Of a stretch of DNA of 10,052 nt, positions 7,324-10,052 are shown piece by piece. The DNA is from Dehalococcoidia bacterium. Lineage in GTDB: Bacteria > Chloroflexota > Dehalococcoidia > SZUA-161. The first letter of the stretch is position 1; each line of letters starts with the position of its first letter. The DNA lies in the NCBI GenBank assembly GCA_014859215.1, contig JACUUS010000079.1:1-10052 (forward strand), read 5' to 3'. The notes beneath the pieces were generated by a model that was not told the DNA's origin, searched no databases, and saw nothing but the letters and a program-made list of their open reading frames with translations. The position numbers and the translations under genes are program-made.

Positions 7324-9366
7324 ATGACCCTTGACATCATCCCCGCTGTCGTGGCGGGCGTAATCGGACTGCTTTTCACGGCATATCTCATACGCTTCAT
7401 CATCAAGCAGGACCAGGGTTCAGAAAAGGTAAGGAGCATAGCACGGGCTATAAAGATCGGAGCCGGCACATTTATGCGCCAGGAGTTCCGTGCGCTGGCG
7501 GTGGTTGCCGTGTTCATCACCATAGTTTTCGCGTTTGTGCTGGAACCGCGCATATGGGTGGGTATTTCGTTTCTGGCGGGAACAGTGACCTCGGCGGTGG
7601 CGGGCTATCTTGGCATGAGCATAGCGGTAAGGGCGAACTCAAGAACGGCTGTCGCAGCGTCGTCAAGCTTCAGCCGGGCACTGAGGATAGCTTTCTCCGG
7701 CGGAGCCGTGATGGGCTTCGTCGTAGTGGGGCTGGGGCTGCTGGGTCTGAGCATAGTGTTCATACTATCGAAGGATAGTCATGTCTGGCTCGGTTATGCT
7801 GTGGGCGCCTCACTGGTGGCGCTCTTCCTGAGAGTGGGCGGCGGGATATACACCAAGAGCGCCGATGTGGGGGCGGACATAGTGGGGAAGGTCGAATCAG
7901 GAATTCCCGAGGACGATCCCAGGAACCCGGCGGTCATTGCTGATAATGTCGGCGACAATGTTGGGGACGTAGCGGGGATGGGCTCGGACCTCTTCGAGTC
8001 TTACGTTTCGGCCATAGCAGCGGCGATGGTGCTCGGGCTTATCTACGGCATAACCAGTCCCCAGGTGGAGGACAGGTTCGTACACCTGCCGCTTCTACTT
8101 GGCGCGGTAGGCATAATAGCTGCCATTGCCGGGGTGTTCTTCGTAAGGCCCAGGGATTCCGCAGATGAGAGCTTTGAGGCGCAGGAGAGGAAGGCCAGTT
8201 CGTCCATGAACCGCGGCGTATACGCGGCTAACATCCTGATGGCCGCAGGCGCATTCCTTCTTATATGGTTCTACCTCGGCTCCGAAGAAATCAGTGTCTT
8301 CTACGCGCTCATCACCGGCCTTGGGACAGGAATCATCATAGGAAAATCAACAGAGTACTTCACGGCCGAACGCAGTCCGGTGAAGAACATAGCCCGGGCG
8401 AGCCAAACGGGGCCCGCGAACAATATTATCCAGGGCTTCGCCGTGGGCATGTTCAGCACGGTGATACCTATAGGGGTAGTGGGAATCGCCACCCTGCTTG
8501 CCTACGAGTTCGCAGGCCTGTTCGGGATAGCCATAGCCGCGCTGGGAATGCTGGTCACACTCGGCATGATTCTGGCGATCGACAGCTACGGGCCGATAGC
8601 TGACAACGCCGCTGGAATAGCGGAGATGGGCGGTCTGGGCAAACAGGTGCGGGCACGCACGGAGGCCCTTGATACGGTCGGCAACACAACCGCCGCAATC
8701 GGCAAAGGCTTTGCCATTTCCTCCGCGGCGCTGGCCGCCCTTGCCTGGCTAGCCACATATTTTGCCGTGGTCGAGCAGGAGACCGGACAGACGGTAATAG
8801 TGAGCCTTACCGAACCGCGGGTGGTAATAGGCCTTCTTCTGGGAGCGATGCTCACATTCCTCTTCTCGGCGCTCGCAATGCGCGCTGTTGGACTCGGCAG
8901 CTACGGGGTAGTGAAGGAAGTGAGAAGACAGTTCAGGGAGATAGCGGGCTTGCTGGAAGGTAATGCTGAGCCGGACTATGCTGCCTGTGTCAAGATAACA
9001 ACTGAAAAGGCTCTGAAGGCCATGATTGTGCCCGGATTGCTGGTGGTCCTCGTTCCTATTGCAGTCGGGTTTGGACTGGGGCTGGCCGCTCTGGCGGGGT
9101 TCCTGGCTGGAGCCCTGGTTAGCGGATTCCTTCTTGCGATACTGATGGCGAATGCGGGAGGGGCCTGGGATAACGCGAAGAAATACATCGAGGCCGGACA
9201 CATGGGGGGCAAGGGCAGCGACGCGCATAAGGCGGCGGTCATCGGGGATACCGTCGGCGACCCGTTCAAAGACACGGCCGGACCTTCTCTCAACATACTC
9301 ATCAAGCTCGTGGGAAAAGTCGCGGTCATTTTTGTGCCCGTTTTCGTATTAATTGTAAACTCATGA
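7324..9366 (+). CDS. hppA: Membrane-bound ion-pumping pyrophosphatase, K+-dependent type
   Basis: This integral membrane enzyme hydrolyses pyrophosphate and uses the energy to pump H+ or Na+ out across the membrane. Residues are numbered from the ATG at 7324 (680 aa, normal for bacteria; about 16 membrane helices expected). The active-site motifs are complete: GGGIYTKSADVGAD (172-185), EDDPRNP (196-202), DNVGDNVGDVAGMGSDLFESY (within 207-227), GAWDNAKKYIE (613-623) and GDTVGDPFKDTAGPSLN (641-657). At the known K+-dependence site it reads GNTTAAIGKG (453-462), with A457 and G460 where K+-independent enzymes have Lys and Thr. It should therefore need K+. The Glu of DLFESY (E225) sits where Thermotoga maritima Na+-PPase has its gate glutamate, but bacterial H+ pumps can share this, so the pumped ion is undecided. 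An in-frame ATG at 7315 is possible. The start at 7324 is preferred because GAGGA (7310-7314) lies nine bases upstream of it and abuts the earlier one. Confidence 0.97.
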   Translation: MTLDIIPAVVAGVIGLLFTAYLIRFIIKQDQGSEKVRSIARAIKIGAGTFMRQEFRALAVVAVFITIVFAFVLEPRIWVGISFLAGTVTSAVAGYLGMSIAVRANSRTAVAASSSFSRALRIAFSGGAVMGFVVVGLGLLGLSIVFILSKDSHVWLGYAVGASLVALFLRVGGGIYTKSADVGADIVGKVESGIPEDDPRNPAVIADNVGDNVGDVAGMGSDLFESYVSAIAAAMVLGLIYGITSPQVEDRFVHLPLLLGAVGIIAAIAGVFFVRPRDSADESFEAQERKASSSMNRGVYAANILMAAGAFLLIWFYLGSEEISVFYALITGLGTGIIIGKSTEYFTAERSPVKNIARASQTGPANNIIQGFAVGMFSTVIPIGVVGIATLLAYEFAGLFGIAIAALGMLVTLGMILAIDSYGPIADNAAGIAEMGGLGKQVRARTEALDTVGNTTAAIGKGFAISSAALAALAWLATYFAVVEQETGQTVIVSLTEPRVVIGLLLGAMLTFLFSALAMRAVGLGSYGVVKEVRRQFREIAGLLEGNAEPDYAACVKITTEKALKAMIVPGLLVVLVPIAVGFGLGLAALAGFLAGALVSGFLLAILMANAGGAWDNAKKYIEAGHMGGKGSDAHKAAVIGDTVGDPFKDTAGPSLNILIKLVGKVAVIFVPVFVLIVNS

Positions 9367-9391
9367 ATGCTCAAGCATGGTTCAGGCAACG

Positions 9392-9429
9392 AGCACAAAC
9401 TTAAGGCTATAAAGCCTTAAGTTTGTGCT
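9392..9429. repeat. Perfect 17-bp inverted repeat between the two pyrophosphatase genes
   Basis: AGCACAAACTTAAGGCT (9392-9408) and its exact reverse complement (9413-9429) flank the four-base loop ATAA. The RNA would form a long perfect hairpin. It begins 25 bases after the first hppA stop and ends 36 bases before the second gene's GTG. It resembles a terminator in stem quality, but the downstream bases (TATTAGGTTC) lack a U tract, as do those on the opposite strand. It may therefore be a weak terminator, a stabilising 3' end for the first mRNA, or a protein-binding palindrome. I saw no second copy in the window. Confidence 0.75.
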
Positions 9430-9452
9430 TATTAGGTTCAAGTAGCAGGAAA

Positions 9453-9457
9453 GGAGG
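9453..9457 (+). promoter_or_regulatory. Strong Shine-Dalgarno that sets the GTG start of the second pyrophosphatase
   Basis: GGAGG at 9453-9457, inside AAAGGAGGA, lies eight bases before the GTG at 9466. It is the best ribosome site in the window. It justifies a GTG start in a frame that has no suitable ATG near the expected N-terminus. Confidence 0.85.
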
Positions 9458-9465
9458 ACAACAAA

Positions 9466-10052
9466 GTGGGCCTGATATGGCTCGTCCCGGCAGCCGGGGT
9501 TGCAGCACTCATTTTTGCCGCTTTTCTAGTACGAAGGGTCCTGAAATGCGACGCCGGTTCAGAGGGAATGCGCGAAATAGGAGACATGATACTGGAGGGG
9601 GCCATGGCCTTCATGAAGCGCCAGTACACAACAATCGCGATCATCGCTTTAGTTACTGCGATTATTGTTGGCGCTCTAGTCGGCCTGCTCCGGGGTGAGG
9701 AAGGCATAGAGGGCATGACAGCCCTCGGCATCGCATGGCGAACGGGTCTGTCCTTCCTGGTTGGAGCATTCTTCTCGGCGGCTTCAGGTTTCATAGGCAT
9801 GTACATCTCCGTAAGATCCAATGTAAGGTGCGCAGCGGCAGCCCGCAACGGCCTCGCCGACGCCATCAGCGTAGCCCTCAGAGGAGGCGCTGTTTCGGGT
9901 TTTCTCATCGTAGCGCTGAGCCTGATCGGCGTCACAATCATGTTTTACTCTTACGGAGGGCACACAAATCCCGCAATAGCTCCACACACGATAGTCGGCT
10001 TCGGCTTTGGAGCAAGTTTCGTAGCCCTCTTCGCCCAGTTGGGCGGTGGCAT
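9466..10052 (+). CDS. hppA: Second membrane-bound pyrophosphatase, N-terminal part (runs off the right edge)
   Basis: This open frame starts at GTG and stays open for 195 codons to the window edge. The translation begins MGLIWLVPAAGVAAL and aligns throughout with the N-terminus of the neighbouring pyrophosphatase. Shared features are a first membrane helix ending in a basic turn (VRRVLK, 22-27), GSEGMREI (31-38), AFMKRQYTT (48-56, the usual mPPase pattern before TM2), SGFIGMYISVRSNVR (107-121), ALRGGAVSGF (137-146) and FVALFAQLGGG (185-195). The last of these breaks off where the substrate-binding GGGIxTKxADVGAD motif should begin. It is clearly diverged from the first copy, for example a longer TM2-TM3 loop (LLRGEEGIEGMTALG, 74-88), so it is an old paralogue and not a recent duplication. 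The catalytic motifs and the K+-dependence site lie outside, so activity and subclass cannot be judged. It is 99 bases downstream of the first gene, in the same direction. Confidence 0.93.
   Translation, partial: MGLIWLVPAAGVAALIFAAFLVRRVLKCDAGSEGMREIGDMILEGAMAFMKRQYTTIAIIALVTAIIVGALVGLLRGEEGIEGMTALGIAWRTGLSFLVGAFFSAASGFIGMYISVRSNVRCAAAARNGLADAISVALRGGAVSGFLIVALSLIGVTIMFYSYGGHTNPAIAPHTIVGFGFGASFVALFAQLGGG

Noticed and set aside
8749..9228. Antisense open frame of 159 codons opposite the first hppA
   Set aside because: It overlaps conserved mPPase coding sequence; its translation is rich in Ser, Arg, His and Gln without any motif, as expected of a shadow.
9367..9378. ATGC-TCAA-GCAT small inverted repeat after the first hppA stop
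   Set aside because: A four-base stem is expected by chance; the nearby 17-bp palindrome is the meaningful structure.
9438..9941. Minus-strand open frame of 167 codons near the right edge
   Set aside because: The plus-strand frame from the GTG at 9466 encodes a clear mPPase N-terminus with a strong ribosome site, so the opposite frame is not a gene.

Overview
The window looks like a bacterial chromosome segment made of core metabolic and translation genes plus membrane energetics genes. It is moderately GC-rich (mid-50s per cent by eye) and densely packed: no stretch longer than about 160 bases lacks a gene. I see no mobile element, phage gene, CRISPR array, tRNA or rRNA. Four features together point to Chloroflexota, possibly Dehalococcoidia: a GuaB3-type IMP dehydrogenase relative, a methionyl-tRNA synthetase with a degenerate KMSKS loop, a lone RND permease, and adjacent membrane pyrophosphatases. 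This placement is an inference from family knowledge, not a search; an actinobacterial or other lineage is not excluded.

Left half (1-5890, minus strand). Four genes run in one direction with short gaps: rsmI (16S rRNA C1402 2'-O-methyltransferase), metG (methionyl-tRNA synthetase), an RND efflux permease of the AcrB/HAE1 class, and the start of a trans-polyprenyl diphosphate synthase that leaves the window at base 1. The gaps are 48, 24 and 16 bases, so they probably form one operon. A good sigma-70-like promoter sits immediately before rsmI and predicts a transcript that starts at or next to the ATG.

Centre (5891-6013). This 123-base divergent promoter region separates the minus-strand operon from the plus-strand genes and carries one candidate promoter for each direction.

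Right half (6014-10052, plus strand). guaB3 (IMP dehydrogenase/GMP reductase superfamily, without CBS domains) is followed by a 158-base spacer with a candidate promoter and an 11-bp hairpin. Next comes a complete membrane-bound pyrophosphatase (hppA) with the alanine/glycine signature of the K+-dependent subclass. After a 99-base gap holding a perfect 17-bp inverted repeat, the N-terminal part of a second, divergent membrane pyrophosphatase begins at a GTG with a strong Shine-Dalgarno; it runs off the right edge.

How the genes fit together: rsmI and metG serve translation, and the polyprenyl synthase makes the lipid tail of quinones or the undecaprenyl-type carrier. The RND pump and the two pyrophosphatases are membrane machines that use or build ion gradients. 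Pyrophosphate, the pyrophosphatase substrate, is released by MetRS and by polyprenyl synthase, but that link is general biochemistry and not evidence of a dedicated system. I did not find a clearly new system here. The most notable points are the tandem pyrophosphatases with structured RNA before each, the altered residues in MetRS and the RND permease, and the unsettled role of GuaB3.
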